Shown: positions 34,055 through 41,534 of the stretch, piece by piece
Numbering within the stretch: position 1 is the first letter of the stretch
How the letters are laid out: each line of letters starts with the position of its first letter
Assembly (NCBI GenBank): GCA_021803465.1
Contig: JAJZLL010000024.1
Span: 1-53,559 of the forward strand
DNA length: 53,559 nt
Origin: a bacterium
Lineage (GTDB): Bacteria; Chloroflexota; Dormibacteria; Aeolococcales; Aeolococcaceae
Reading direction: 5' to 3'
The notes under the pieces: model-generated
Seen by the model: the letters and a program-made list of their open reading frames with translations, nothing else
What the model was told of the DNA's origin: nothing
The model's database searches: none
Position numbers and translations under genes: made by a program

Positions 34055-34063
34055 TGGTATAGT
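34055..34063 (+). promoter_or_regulatory. Extended -10 promoter of the RNA-binding protein gene
   Basis: TGGTATAGT (TG-n-TATAGT). The predicted start near 34070 gives a leader of about 97 nt. Confidence 0.5.
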
Positions 34064-34112
34064 AAACAGACGAAACGGCGCTGCGACGTGAATTAACAGG
34101 GAAACAACCGAG

Positions 34113-34147
34113 TCGGGGAGCAGCAAGCTGGACAACCAGTTCCCCGA
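34113..34147 (+). promoter_or_regulatory. Leader stem-loop upstream of the RRM gene
   Basis: The outer stem TCGGGGA (34113-34119) pairs perfectly with TCCCCGA (34141-34147). Inside it, CTGG-ACAA-CCAG (34128-34139) forms a second stem. It ends 8 nt before the AAAGGG ribosome-binding region. Confidence 0.5.
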
Positions 34148-34166
34148 GAGGAAAAGGGCAAGTATT

Positions 34167-34499
34167 ATGGCGACAAAACTCTTTGTTGGCGGGTTACCGT
34201 ATTCGGTAACAAGCGATCAACTCCGGGAGTTTTTCGAGGCAGTAGGCAATGTCGCTTCGGCGCAGGTCATTGTTGACAAGTATTCCAATCAGTCAAAGGG
34301 TTTCGGCTTTGTCGAAATGGCAACAGAGTCAGAGGCTCAGAACGCTGTTTCGCAGTTGAATGGAACGGAAATGAGTGGTCGGACAATCACCGTGAATGAG
34401 GCTCGTCCTCAGGAGCACCGTCCGCACGTCGGTGGTGGCGGTGGCGGTGGTGGCCGGTCCAACTACGGTGGTGGTGGTGGCGGCGGACGCCGCTACTAG
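34167..34499 (+). CDS. RRM RNA-binding protein with glycine-rich tail
   Basis: 110 residues. It has a single RNA recognition motif with RNP2 KLFVGGL at residues 4-10 and RNP1 KGFGFVEM at 44-51, both with the aromatic residues needed to stack on RNA. The tail from residue 88 is glycine with scattered R and Y (GGGGGGGRRY end), encoded by GGT/GGC repeats. Bacterial proteins of this type, best known in cyanobacteria as Rbp, bind RNA and are often cold-induced. The leader of about 97 nt with a stable stem-loop fits temperature-dependent or autogenous control, though this is inference. A hairpin region follows the gene. Confidence 0.93.
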   Translation: MATKLFVGGLPYSVTSDQLREFFEAVGNVASAQVIVDKYSNQSKGFGFVEMATESEAQNAVSQLNGTEMSGRTITVNEARPQEHRPHVGGGGGGGGRSNYGGGGGGGRRY

Positions 34500-34505
34500 G
34501 ACCTG

Positions 34506-34582
34506 TGCGTCATTGCATATGACGCATGCCTAATCGAAAATGTGCCATGGGGCTCGGTACGCAGTAAACTGCGTCCGGCCCC
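34506..34582 (+). terminator. Tandem hairpins after the RRM gene, possible terminator
   Basis: Hairpin 1 (34506-34526) is TGCGTCAT-TGCAT-ATGACGCA, 8 perfect pairs. Hairpin 2 (34549-34582) has outer arms GGGGC and GCCCC and an inner stem ACGCAG-TAAA-CTGCGT. Only TT follows hairpin 2, so as a rho-independent terminator it is weak. It may also be a control element of the next gene, whose start is 21 nt downstream. Confidence 0.45.
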
Positions 34583-34603
34583 TTGGTCATACATGGGGGA
34601 ATC

Positions 34604-35185
34604 ATGCAGGGTAAGCTTTCCACCAAATACGTGTGGAGTGTGCGGCGCTTTGGACGCATGCCTGCCTGGGTGGGAATCAGTGGCTCCCTTGGCATACGGC
34701 TTCCCGAGGTGGACCGGGATGTCACACGCGAGGTGGAGCGTCTTGTCAGGCGTGGCACGGGAATTGTCACTGGTGGAGCACCTGGCGTTGACATGCTTGC
34801 AATGGATGCTTCCCTCAGGATTGACCCCAGTGGAACCCACCTGAAGGTTGTGCTTCCATGCTCGTTTCCAATGTTCCTGCAGTACGTTCAGGCACTCGCA
34901 TTTCATGATGTCATCTCCAAATGGGATGCGATCCATCTCACTTCTCTCCTTCATGCTGCGAGAAGAAAGGGCTGCTGCATAGAGCATCCGGAATTCCCAA
35001 AACTCACGCAGGAAGCGTTCTCATTCCGGAATGCTGAAGTTGTCAGGCTCAGTGGGAAGCTTCTTGCCTTCCATGTCGACAACAGTGGTGGAACAATGAA
35101 CACCATCCGCCATGCCCTTAGGGCAGGCAAGGATGTGTATCGCTTTCCCTACACCTCTGGACGTGAAGCACCAGGCATCGAGTAG
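34604..35185 (+). CDS. SLOG / DprA-like Rossmann protein
   Basis: 193 residues. The core GISGSLGIRLPEVDRDVTRE and RGTGIVTGGAPGVDMLAMD is the glycine-rich nucleotide-binding pattern of SLOG-superfamily proteins (DprA/SMF, LOG, YpsA-like). HLKVVLPCSFPMF continues the sheet. The C-terminal half has RNAEVVRLSGKLLAFHVDN and GGTMNTIRHALRAGKDVYRF, which again fits SLOG proteins, where the last strand returns to the ligand. It lacks the extra domains of true DprA. Members bind nucleotides or nucleotide-derived signals, including in some defence systems; no such role is shown here. GGGGGA lies just before the ATG at 34604. Confidence 0.78.
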   Translation: MQGKLSTKYVWSVRRFGRMPAWVGISGSLGIRLPEVDRDVTREVERLVRRGTGIVTGGAPGVDMLAMDASLRIDPSGTHLKVVLPCSFPMFLQYVQALAFHDVISKWDAIHLTSLLHAARRKGCCIEHPEFPKLTQEAFSFRNAEVVRLSGKLLAFHVDNSGGTMNTIRHALRAGKDVYRFPYTSGREAPGIE

Positions 35186-35219
35186 CAGCACTGTCCATGA
35201 AGCGTCCGTGAAAGCTTCG

Positions 35220-35225
35220 TAGGAT
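35220..35225 (+). promoter_or_regulatory. -10 box, leaderless promoter of the J-domain gene
   Basis: TAGGAT, 6 nt before the ATG at 35232. No Shine-Dalgarno sequence. Confidence 0.4.
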
Positions 35226-35231
35226 ACGTGT

Positions 35232-35870
35232 ATGGATGAGAAGCTTGCTCGCGCATACCGGACACTGGCCATTGCCCCAGACGCTTCCGACGAAGCAGTG
35301 AAACGGGCATTCCACAGCCAGGCCTGGGCATGCCATCCGGATCTGCACCCAGGGAGTGCAGCCCATGAAGAGGCGTTCCAGGTGCTGGAGGCAGCCTACG
35401 CAGCAGTCCGTGATGCCCGCAGGCGCGAACGTGCAGCTTCAGCAAGTACCAACCCGGAGGCACCAGTCCGACTGCATAACCGCATGACGCTCCTGTCCGA
35501 GATCCCCGAGGGCATTGTTGTGTGGTGCATGGAGGATGCCCTCCAGGTTGAGGACGATGGCTCCTGCAGACTTAGGACAGGCTCTCGGTTCTGGAGAGCG
35601 CCTCGAAATGGTGTCCGCCTTGCAGTGCTGCGGACTTCCACCGGCTGGCAGGTGGCGACTCCGGACCGGTGGCAGATGCAGTGGCGCAGTGTGCGGACAT
35701 TTGCACCTGATGCGGTTCCTGTGGAGCGGTTTGTCGTTGGCACGCTTGCCCCTTCACGAGAGGATCTCGTGTACCAGTTTGTTGGCAGTCCTGAGTACGA
35801 CGTGCGCCAACCCGGAATTGTGCCAGCATGGCTCATTGATCGGGGGCCCAGACATTCAGTGGGGAAGTGA
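35232..35870 (+). CDS. J-domain protein with unknown C-terminal domain
   Basis: 212 residues. Residues 6-62 are a J domain (ARAYRTLAIAPDASDEAVKR, then HPD at 35-37 in WACHPDLHPG, then AFQVLEAAYAAVRD). It would stimulate the ATPase of an Hsp70. The remaining 140 residues are not the zinc-finger or substrate-binding domains of DnaJ. They look like a beta-rich module (GSRFWRAPRNGVRLAVLRTS, VVGTLAPSREDLVYQFVGSP) that I do not recognise. It is followed 3 nt later by an alpha/beta hydrolase gene and is probably co-transcribed with it. Confidence 0.85.
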   Translation: MDEKLARAYRTLAIAPDASDEAVKRAFHSQAWACHPDLHPGSAAHEEAFQVLEAAYAAVRDARRRERAASASTNPEAPVRLHNRMTLLSEIPEGIVVWCMEDALQVEDDGSCRLRTGSRFWRAPRNGVRLAVLRTSTGWQVATPDRWQMQWRSVRTFAPDAVPVERFVVGTLAPSREDLVYQFVGSPEYDVRQPGIVPAWLIDRGPRHSVGK

Positions 35871-35873
35871 GAC

Positions 35874-36761
35874 ATGAGGAACGAAGCAGCACGACTCAAT
35901 CCTGGCATGCGCCAGGTAGGACATTGGCAGATGTCCCAGTGCACGCTTCCTGGTCGTGAGCAGGTTGCAGTCTATGAGCAGGGTCCACCTGATGGCCCAC
36001 CACTGCTGCTCTTCCATGGATCGCCTGGAGGATCACTCGGTAGCTGGAGTTCCATTGCACGGGGTCTTTCTGACACGTTTCACCTCATTGCCATCGATTA
36101 CCCTGGTCACGGTGCAGGTCCCCGCCCTGCACAGGGATTCCGTGGGGAGCCATTCTCCTTTGACACAGTGGTGGAGGATGCCATGGCTGTTCTCGATGCG
36201 CGGGGCATCGGAAAGGTGACAGTCTTGGGATATTCGCTTGGTGGTGCTCCTGCCCTCCTCTTCGCACGACACCACCAGGACCGTGTCCAGGGGCTTGTCC
36301 TCTGCTCAACCGCACTGCGCTTTCCCCGGATCCGTTCAGCAGCACTTCTCGAACGCATTGCGGGAACTTCAGGGAGCACTCCCCGTTCTGTGACACGTCG
36401 TTCAGCAGGCATTCCCTGTCGGATCAGGGGACGCCTTGGGGAGGTGCTGCGTACAAACATCCGTGCTGCAGCCCAGGCAGAACTTGCTGCTGAAGCGTTT
36501 GATGCCACATCCTGGATTCGGGAGATCCGGGTTCCCACTGCAGTCGTGATTTCCCACAATGACAGCGTTGTGGCAACTGCTTCTCAGGAGGAGCTTGCTG
36601 CAGCTTCTGGTGCAAAGCGCGTGCTCCTTGGAGGAAGACGGGGACATCTTGCCATCCCGTTTTCCAGTGCAGCCACACGGAAGGCACTCCGGGACGTGTG
36701 TCTTGGCATGGCTGGAGAAGGTGTGAGTGGACCACGGCATGGTGGAACTGTCCTCTCCTAG
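35874..36761 (+). CDS. Alpha/beta hydrolase
   Basis: 295 residues with no signal peptide. The oxyanion-hole segment is LLLFHGSPGG near residue 45, the nucleophile elbow GYSLGGAPA carries the catalytic serine near 120, the acidic residue is probably in VVISHNDSVV, and the histidine is in RRGHLAIPF near the end. Length and cap region fit the general hydrolase / haloperoxidase-like group. The substrate is unknown. Only 3 nt separate it from the J-domain gene. Confidence 0.88.
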   Translation: MRNEAARLNPGMRQVGHWQMSQCTLPGREQVAVYEQGPPDGPPLLLFHGSPGGSLGSWSSIARGLSDTFHLIAIDYPGHGAGPRPAQGFRGEPFSFDTVVEDAMAVLDARGIGKVTVLGYSLGGAPALLFARHHQDRVQGLVLCSTALRFPRIRSAALLERIAGTSGSTPRSVTRRSAGIPCRIRGRLGEVLRTNIRAAAQAELAAEAFDATSWIREIRVPTAVVISHNDSVVATASQEELAAASGAKRVLLGGRRGHLAIPFSSAATRKALRDVCLGMAGEGVSGPRHGGTVLS

Positions 36762-36763
36762 TC

Positions 36764-38023
36764 TCAAAGACTTGGGGTATGCTGATCGTGCCGGAGGAGG
36801 GAAACGTACCGGGCCAGGTGCTCCTTCCAGCGAGATGGCGGAGCTGCTGTGCCCTGGAGCATCCTGAATGCTGACGTGTAGCCGAACTGCCATGCGGGTG
36901 TTACTGCTGGTGGTGCAATCCACCGCACTCCCTTTGACTTGTTGTAGAGCTCGACGAGAAGTGGCGCTGAACCGGGCGAGTCAATGATGGATGGTGCGCA
37001 CAGCTCGATTGCCCTCGCAGAGGCAATGGCTTTTGCCTGTGGCATGCGATCTGGAGCGACCCGGATCCAGTACAGCACTTTGCCTTTCGCTTCGAGCATG
37101 GGTTCAATCCACCTGCACGGATCGCAGAGTGCGGCATCATCAATGGACACAATGGTGAATCCCCCAGCTGAACCAGTGCTTCCGAACTGCACCTTCTCGT
37201 TTCGGATCTCGAGGGTATTGCGGTGGATCCGTATGGGGAGAGCCCCAGGATCTGGGGATGGGCGTGGAGACCTCTCTTCAACTGCGAGCCGTGGTGATGT
37301 GCGAAGATCCGCTACATAGAGTGTGCACGGACTCGTTCCATAGGGAACCTGCATGCCAGTTGCTGCATCGACAAGCTGAATGCGGTCACCAGTCCTGTCG
37401 AACAGCCATGCGGATCCCGCATGGGGCTTTCCTCGTGAATGGTGCACTGCACAGCCCACAGGAACACCATTTTCCATTGCGCGTGACCTGAGGACCGTTT
37501 CCCATTTTGCACGGAGCACAGGCCATTCAGAGGGGTTGAGGAGGAGACGCATGCCGTTTCCCTGCAGATGATGCGCAAAGAGTGAGGGGTACATGTCATG
37601 GCAGATGGTCATTCCTGTGCCATCCGGGAGAACGGGAAGGGCGCTGTCTGGTGTCCAGGAAGATGACTCGAAAGCGACATGGGGCGCAGTCGTGTGCTTT
37701 GTGTAGTGCTGCCAGCTTCCCCAGGCATCCACAAGCCTCTGCTGCTGGACTGTGCCATCGCTTCCCAGAACGGACACCCCCATGATGCACCGCAGCTTCT
37801 TTTGTGCGAGGGCAGGAAAGCGTGCTGTGAGGATGCTCCTGAGTCGGGGAAGGTCATCCTCCGAGATGGCTGTCCATGCCTCCGGAAAGAGAATGATGTC
37901 CGGAGGAGGAGATGGCAGCTGCTTGAGAAGGAGCGCAATCTGCTCGGTGCAGGAGATGCCTGAATCTGGAGCAACCCAAAGACCTATCGTTGAAGGAGCT
38001 GCTGGAGTGTGTGAACGGGACAT
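36764..38023 (-). CDS. Carbon-nitrogen hydrolase (nitrilase superfamily) with C-terminal extension
   Basis: 419 residues. The Glu-Lys-Cys triad is visible: E48 in IILFPEAW, K109 in HYTKHT and C141 in MTICHDMYPS. LLLNPSEWP and RAMENGVPVGCAV continue the fold. These enzymes cleave nitriles or amides. The catalytic part ends near residue 250, and about 170 further residues form a domain I do not recognise (SAGGFTIVSIDDAALCDPC, YWIRVAPDRMPQAK, APSIIDSPGSAPLLVELY). The start at 38023 lies 8 nt after TACACT; an ATG at 38029 is closer to that box. It is divergent from the HAD gene. Confidence 0.82.
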   Translation of the reverse strand: MSRSHTPAAPSTIGLWVAPDSGISCTEQIALLLKQLPSPPPDIILFPEAWTAISEDDLPRLRSILTARFPALAQKKLRCIMGVSVLGSDGTVQQQRLVDAWGSWQHYTKHTTAPHVAFESSSWTPDSALPVLPDGTGMTICHDMYPSLFAHHLQGNGMRLLLNPSEWPVLRAKWETVLRSRAMENGVPVGCAVHHSRGKPHAGSAWLFDRTGDRIQLVDAATGMQVPYGTSPCTLYVADLRTSPRLAVEERSPRPSPDPGALPIRIHRNTLEIRNEKVQFGSTGSAGGFTIVSIDDAALCDPCRWIEPMLEAKGKVLYWIRVAPDRMPQAKAIASARAIELCAPSIIDSPGSAPLLVELYNKSKGVRWIAPPAVTPAWQFGYTSAFRMLQGTAAPPSRWKEHLARYVSLLRHDQHTPSL

Positions 38024-38031
38024 GTGCATCA

Positions 38032-38037
38032 AGTGTA
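38032..38037 (-). promoter_or_regulatory. -10 box, leaderless promoter of the C-N hydrolase gene
   Basis: TACACT on the minus strand, 8 nt before the ATG at 38023. Confidence 0.4.
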
Positions 38038-38079
38038 CGGAAGCCTCAAGCCCGCTGTCAGTACTGGAGGGGAGGAGAG

Positions 38080-38085
38080 TACACT
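38080..38085 (+). promoter_or_regulatory. -10 box, leaderless promoter of the HAD gene
   Basis: TACACT, 6 nt before the ATG at 38092. The same hexamer serves the divergent gene about 45 nt away. Confidence 0.45.
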
Positions 38086-38091
38086 TGCGTG

Positions 38092-38871
38092 ATGAAGAGG
38101 GGGAAGGCTGCCAAAGGCAGCACGCTTGTCATTGTCGATGGTGACGACACGCTGTGGGAGACGACACATCTCTACAGGAACGCGAAGGATGCCATCTCGC
38201 ATCTCATTGAGAGTGCAGGTCTGGAAGGTGCGGAATGGCGCACTGCTCAGGAAGCAATCAATGTGGCCCTCACTGAGCGCATGCGCCTTTCATCGAGGCA
38301 GTTTCCCGAGTCGTGCGTTCGTGCATATCTTCGGATGTGCAGGAACCGGCAAATCACTCCAGACCCGCAGCTGCAGGCGACCATTCTTGAGGAGGCGCGA
38401 AGGGTATTCACAACGCCAGTCAGAATTGCTCCTGCCACGGTCAGGGCACTTCGGGAGCTTGGCAAGTCAGCGAAGATCGTGCTCCTGACGAAGGGAGATC
38501 TTGCTGTTCAGGTGCAGCGGCTTGAGGAGGCTGGACTCAGTGATCTTCTTGACAGCATCTACATCATACGGAGCGAAAAGTCCAAGGAAAGCTTCGAAGC
38601 ACTGCTCCACGCGTATGGAGCACGTGCAGAGGATTCCTGGAGCATTGGAAACAGCCTTCCTTCCGACATTGCACCTGCAGCAGCTGCAGGGTTGCAGTGC
38701 ATCCATCTTGCAGGAAGTGCCACATGGGCGTACGAGAACCGTCCAGCACTTGTCACGAGCAGTGCCCGCATCCGTTCAGTGGGCTCCTTCTCCGATGCCG
38801 TGTCCCTTGTGCTCAGGGAACGGGAACTGCAGTCCTCTTCGCCTCGAACTGGCAATGAGGGCCTCGCCTGA
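38092..38871 (+). CDS. HAD-superfamily hydrolase
   Basis: 259 residues. Motif I is IVDGDDTLWETT near residue 13 with the nucleophilic aspartate, motif II is IVLLTKGD with the threonine, the motif III lysine is in SEKSKESF, and motif IV is SIGNSLPSDIAPAAAAG with the acidic metal ligand. A helical cap of type C1 lies between motifs I and II. It is a phosphatase of unknown substrate. The start at 38092 follows TACACT by 6 nt; a longer in-frame start at 37990 would overlap the divergent gene. It ends 6 nt before the convergent ftsH. Confidence 0.87.
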   Translation: MKRGKAAKGSTLVIVDGDDTLWETTHLYRNAKDAISHLIESAGLEGAEWRTAQEAINVALTERMRLSSRQFPESCVRAYLRMCRNRQITPDPQLQATILEEARRVFTTPVRIAPATVRALRELGKSAKIVLLTKGDLAVQVQRLEEAGLSDLLDSIYIIRSEKSKESFEALLHAYGARAEDSWSIGNSLPSDIAPAAAAGLQCIHLAGSATWAYENRPALVTSSARIRSVGSFSDAVSLVLRERELQSSSPRTGNEGLA

Positions 38872-38877
38872 CGCTTC

Positions 38878-40767
38878 CTAGCCGAGCTCAGCTCCCTTCG
38901 GAGCAGGAGAGGGTGGTGGTGCTGGCACAGCTGGTGCTGCCCTTTTTGAGACCATGGACTCGACAATGCCTGCCAGCTCATCACCAGTGATGGTTTCCTT
39001 CTCCATGAGGGACTTCGCAATGGCATCAAGGACATCCCGGTTTTCCGTGAGAAGCTTCCGTGCACGCTCGGCAGCTTCAGTCACAAGCTGGTCCACCTCG
39101 CCTGCCACTCGTCCTGGATCGTCGAGGGCAGGGCCACGGCCATCTCCCGAAGGATATGCACGGGGCGCAAGCTTTGTCATTGCGTACCGACGCACCATGT
39201 TCTCCGCAACCTGGGTCATCCTTTCGAGATCATTGGATGCGCCCGTTGTGATGGCATCGTCTCCAAGGAACATTTCCTCTGCTGCCCGTCCACCAAAGAG
39301 GTGGGCAAGCTCATTGAGGAGCTGCTTCTTTGAGAGGAGAACCTGATCCCGCTCAGGAACAATGGAAGTGAGTCCAAGTGCCTGTCCACGTGGAATGATG
39401 GTGACACTCTCCACGATCTTGCCATCCCCCTGGAGCTTTGCGACGAGTGCATGTCCACCCTCGTGGTAGGCAATGGTCTCCCGCTCCTCGGGAGTCATCT
39501 CCAGTTTCCGCTCTGCTCCAGCAACAACCCGCATGTACGCTTCATCAATGTTGGCCTGGGAGATGGTTGCAGTTCCAGCACGACCAGCAAGCAGGGCAGC
39601 CTCATTGAGGATGTTCTCAAGATCCGCTCCACTCATTCCAGGTGTGCGGCGGGCAATGGATTCCAGATCCACGTTGTCAGCCAGTGGCTTTCCTTTTGAA
39701 TGTATCTGGAGAATCTGCCGGCGTCCCTCGATGTCGGGAAGAGTCACCGCGATCTTCCGGTCGAACCGTCCAGGACGGAGGAATGCCTCATCAAGCACTT
39801 CTGGGCGGTTTGTGGAGGCAATGACGATGACATTGTCACGGCCTTCAAGTCCATCAAGTTCGGAAAGAAACTGGTTGAGCGTCTGGTTCTCCGTGTTTGA
39901 GGACAGGGCATGACCGGACCTGCGCTGTCCAACTGAGTCGACCTCATCAATGAAGATGATGGCAGGCGCCATGGTCTTCGCCTTTGCGAAGAGGGCACGG
40001 ACACGGGAAGCTCCGAGACCAACCAGCATCTCCTCGAAGGACGATGCGGAGATGGAGAAGAATGTGGCATCCGACTCGCCAGCAACAGCCCGTGCAAGGA
40101 GGGTTTTTCCTGTTCCAGGAGGACCATAGAGAAGCACACCCCTTGGGACCTTGGCACCAACTCGGGTGAACCGTTCAGGATTCTTGAGCATCTCGACAAT
40201 TTCCTGCACGTCCTTGACTGCCTCATCCTGGCCTGCCACATCCGAGAACCTCGTTGCAGGCCGTGTGCTGAGGGGATCATGGTTGGATTTCGGGACGAGG
40301 GACGTCTGCCGCTTCTTCATTGAGCGGAAAAAGAGGTATCCGACACCAATGATGAGTCCGTAGAGGAGCATGTCTCCCATGAGCTGGGAGGATGCGCTTG
40401 AGGAAGGCTGGATAGTGACAGTCGAGTTGTTGAGCGTGATGGTCTGGGTAGTCGACTTCTTCTTCGCTGTGCCTGCTGGTGCAGTGGACTTCGGTGGAAC
40501 AGTTGTGGGTGAAGGTGAGCCGTGTGTGGACGTGGGAGAGGAGTGAGCTGGTGCAGTCGCAGTCGCAGCGGGGGATCCAGTAGCAGAAGGATGAGCAGTG
40601 TGTGGGGTCTGTGTCGAATAGAGAACAGCACCAGTCAGTGCAGCAGCAGCAATCCCGGCCCGGATCATCCGGACATGAACGGGCTTGAGCTTCCAGGAGC
40701 GGACAGGTTTCTCTGGCTTCTCTTCTGGTGTAGGGGATGGTGTGTTTGGCGTGTTTGCATCGTTCAT
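38878..40767 (-). CDS. ftsH: ATP-dependent zinc metalloprotease FtsH
   Basis: 629 residues. It is a membrane-bound AAA+ protease that extracts and degrades misfolded membrane and regulatory proteins. Two membrane helices lie at about 36-52 and 129-147. The outside loop between them (53-128) is low-complexity Ser/Thr/Pro/Ala rather than the folded FtsH_ext domain. Walker A GPPGTGKT is at 215-222, Walker B IIFIDE at 270-275, the second region of homology is at 318-337, and the zinc site HEGGH at 435-439 with its third ligand expected at D513. The pore loop reads M-L-V-G (247-250), with leucine where FtsH normally has phenylalanine. The tail is rich in Pro and Ala. The ATG at 40767 follows TACGAT by 7 nt; longer in-frame starts would overlap porG. 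Confidence 0.93.
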   Translation of the reverse strand: MNDANTPNTPSPTPEEKPEKPVRSWKLKPVHVRMIRAGIAAAALTGAVLYSTQTPHTAHPSATGSPAATATAPAHSSPTSTHGSPSPTTVPPKSTAPAGTAKKKSTTQTITLNNSTVTIQPSSSASSQLMGDMLLYGLIIGVGYLFFRSMKKRQTSLVPKSNHDPLSTRPATRFSDVAGQDEAVKDVQEIVEMLKNPERFTRVGAKVPRGVLLYGPPGTGKTLLARAVAGESDATFFSISASSFEEMLVGLGASRVRALFAKAKTMAPAIIFIDEVDSVGQRRSGHALSSNTENQTLNQFLSELDGLEGRDNVIVIASTNRPEVLDEAFLRPGRFDRKIAVTLPDIEGRRQILQIHSKGKPLADNVDLESIARRTPGMSGADLENILNEAALLAGRAGTATISQANIDEAYMRVVAGAERKLEMTPEERETIAYHEGGHALVAKLQGDGKIVESVTIIPRGQALGLTSIVPERDQVLLSKKQLLNELAHLFGGRAAEEMFLGDDAITTGASNDLERMTQVAENMVRRYAMTKLAPRAYPSGDGRGPALDDPGRVAGEVDQLVTEAAERARKLLTENRDVLDAIAKSLMEKETITGDELAGIVESMVSKRAAPAVPAPPPSPAPKGAELG

Positions 40768-40774
40768 TGACGGT

Positions 40775-40780
40775 ATCGTA
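40775..40780 (-). promoter_or_regulatory. -10 box, leaderless promoter of ftsH
   Basis: TACGAT on the minus strand, 7 nt before the ATG at 40767. Confidence 0.45.
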
Positions 40781-40810
40781 CTGGTCACCTGGAGACAATG
40801 AACGGACAAA

Positions 40811-40866
40811 ATTGGCCCCGCCAATACGTGCGTGTGCTGCAGCACGTGCAAGGTGGGCACACGTGC
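40811..40866. promoter_or_regulatory. Candidate operator cluster between ftsH and porG
   Basis: ATTGGC-CCC-GCCAAT (40811-40825) is a perfect inverted repeat, and GTGCTGCAGCAC (40834-40845) is a 12-bp palindrome. ACGTGC occurs three times at 40826, 40844 and 40861, a spacing of 18 and 17 nt. All lie in the 179-nt divergent gap, so they could control ftsH, the por operon or both. Confidence 0.45.
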
Positions 40867-40946
40867 GTCTTCTGGGGAGAGCAGTGTATGGATAAAGAAG
40901 TAGTGATAGACTAAACGTATACCATATAAGCCATGAAGGAGCGACA

Positions 40947-41534
40947 GTGACCCACGAACACAGATCCATCCGCATCCACGGCCGTGGTGGACAGGGTGTC
41001 GTGACAGCAGCGGAGCTTCTTGCAGTTGCAGCATTCCACAATGGACAGTACTCCCAGGCATTCCCGAGTTTTGGCTCTGAGCGGATGGGAGCACCTGTCG
41101 TAGCCTACTGCAGGCTTGCCACCTCGCCCATTCGCTCGCATGCTCCGATCGGGGCACCAGATGTGCTCATCATCCAGGATGCGACCCTCCTCAACAGCAG
41201 GGATATCCTCGTGGGACTTGCTCCAGATGGGTACTGCTTTGTCAATACGCTCCGCCCAGGGTCTGAGCTTGCAGGAGACTCCCGTCTTCCCACCCTTCCC
41301 AAGGGACATCTTGTGACTCTCCCTGCCACGGAAATCGCGCTTGCCAACATCGGCAGGGCAGTGCCAAATGTGCCGCTCCTTGGAGCGTATGCAGTGGTCT
41401 GCTCGGACATCTCGGTGTCCGCACTTGAGCAGGCCATTTATGACCGCTTCCCTCGAGCCATTGCGGAAATGAACTGCCGTGCTGTCGAGGCAGGTGCAGC
41501 AGCTGTCCAGGAGGTGCTTGAGCATGCTCGTTGA
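40947..41534 (+). CDS. porG: Pyruvate:ferredoxin oxidoreductase gamma subunit
   Basis: 195 residues. The signature IRIHGRGGQGVVTAAELLA and QAFPSFGSERMGAPVVAY match the gamma chain of multi-subunit 2-oxoacid:ferredoxin oxidoreductases, which binds coenzyme A. The complex interconverts pyruvate, CoA and oxidised ferredoxin with acetyl-CoA, CO2 and reduced ferredoxin. The GTG at 40947 has AAGGAG 6 nt upstream. It overlaps porA by 11 nt. Candidate -10 hexamers (TAGACT at 40907, TACCAT at 40920) give a short leader; which is used is unclear. The delta (ferredoxin) subunit is not a separate gene here but is fused to the last gene of the operon. Confidence 0.92.
   Translation: MTHEHRSIRIHGRGGQGVVTAAELLAVAAFHNGQYSQAFPSFGSERMGAPVVAYCRLATSPIRSHAPIGAPDVLIIQDATLLNSRDILVGLAPDGYCFVNTLRPGSELAGDSRLPTLPKGHLVTLPATEIALANIGRAVPNVPLLGAYAVVCSDISVSALEQAIYDRFPRAIAEMNCRAVEAGAAAVQEVLEHAR

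Noticed and set aside
40768-41157. N-terminal extension of FtsH to 41157
   Set aside because: It would run antisense through the start of porG and adds cysteine- and histidine-rich sequence not seen in FtsH.
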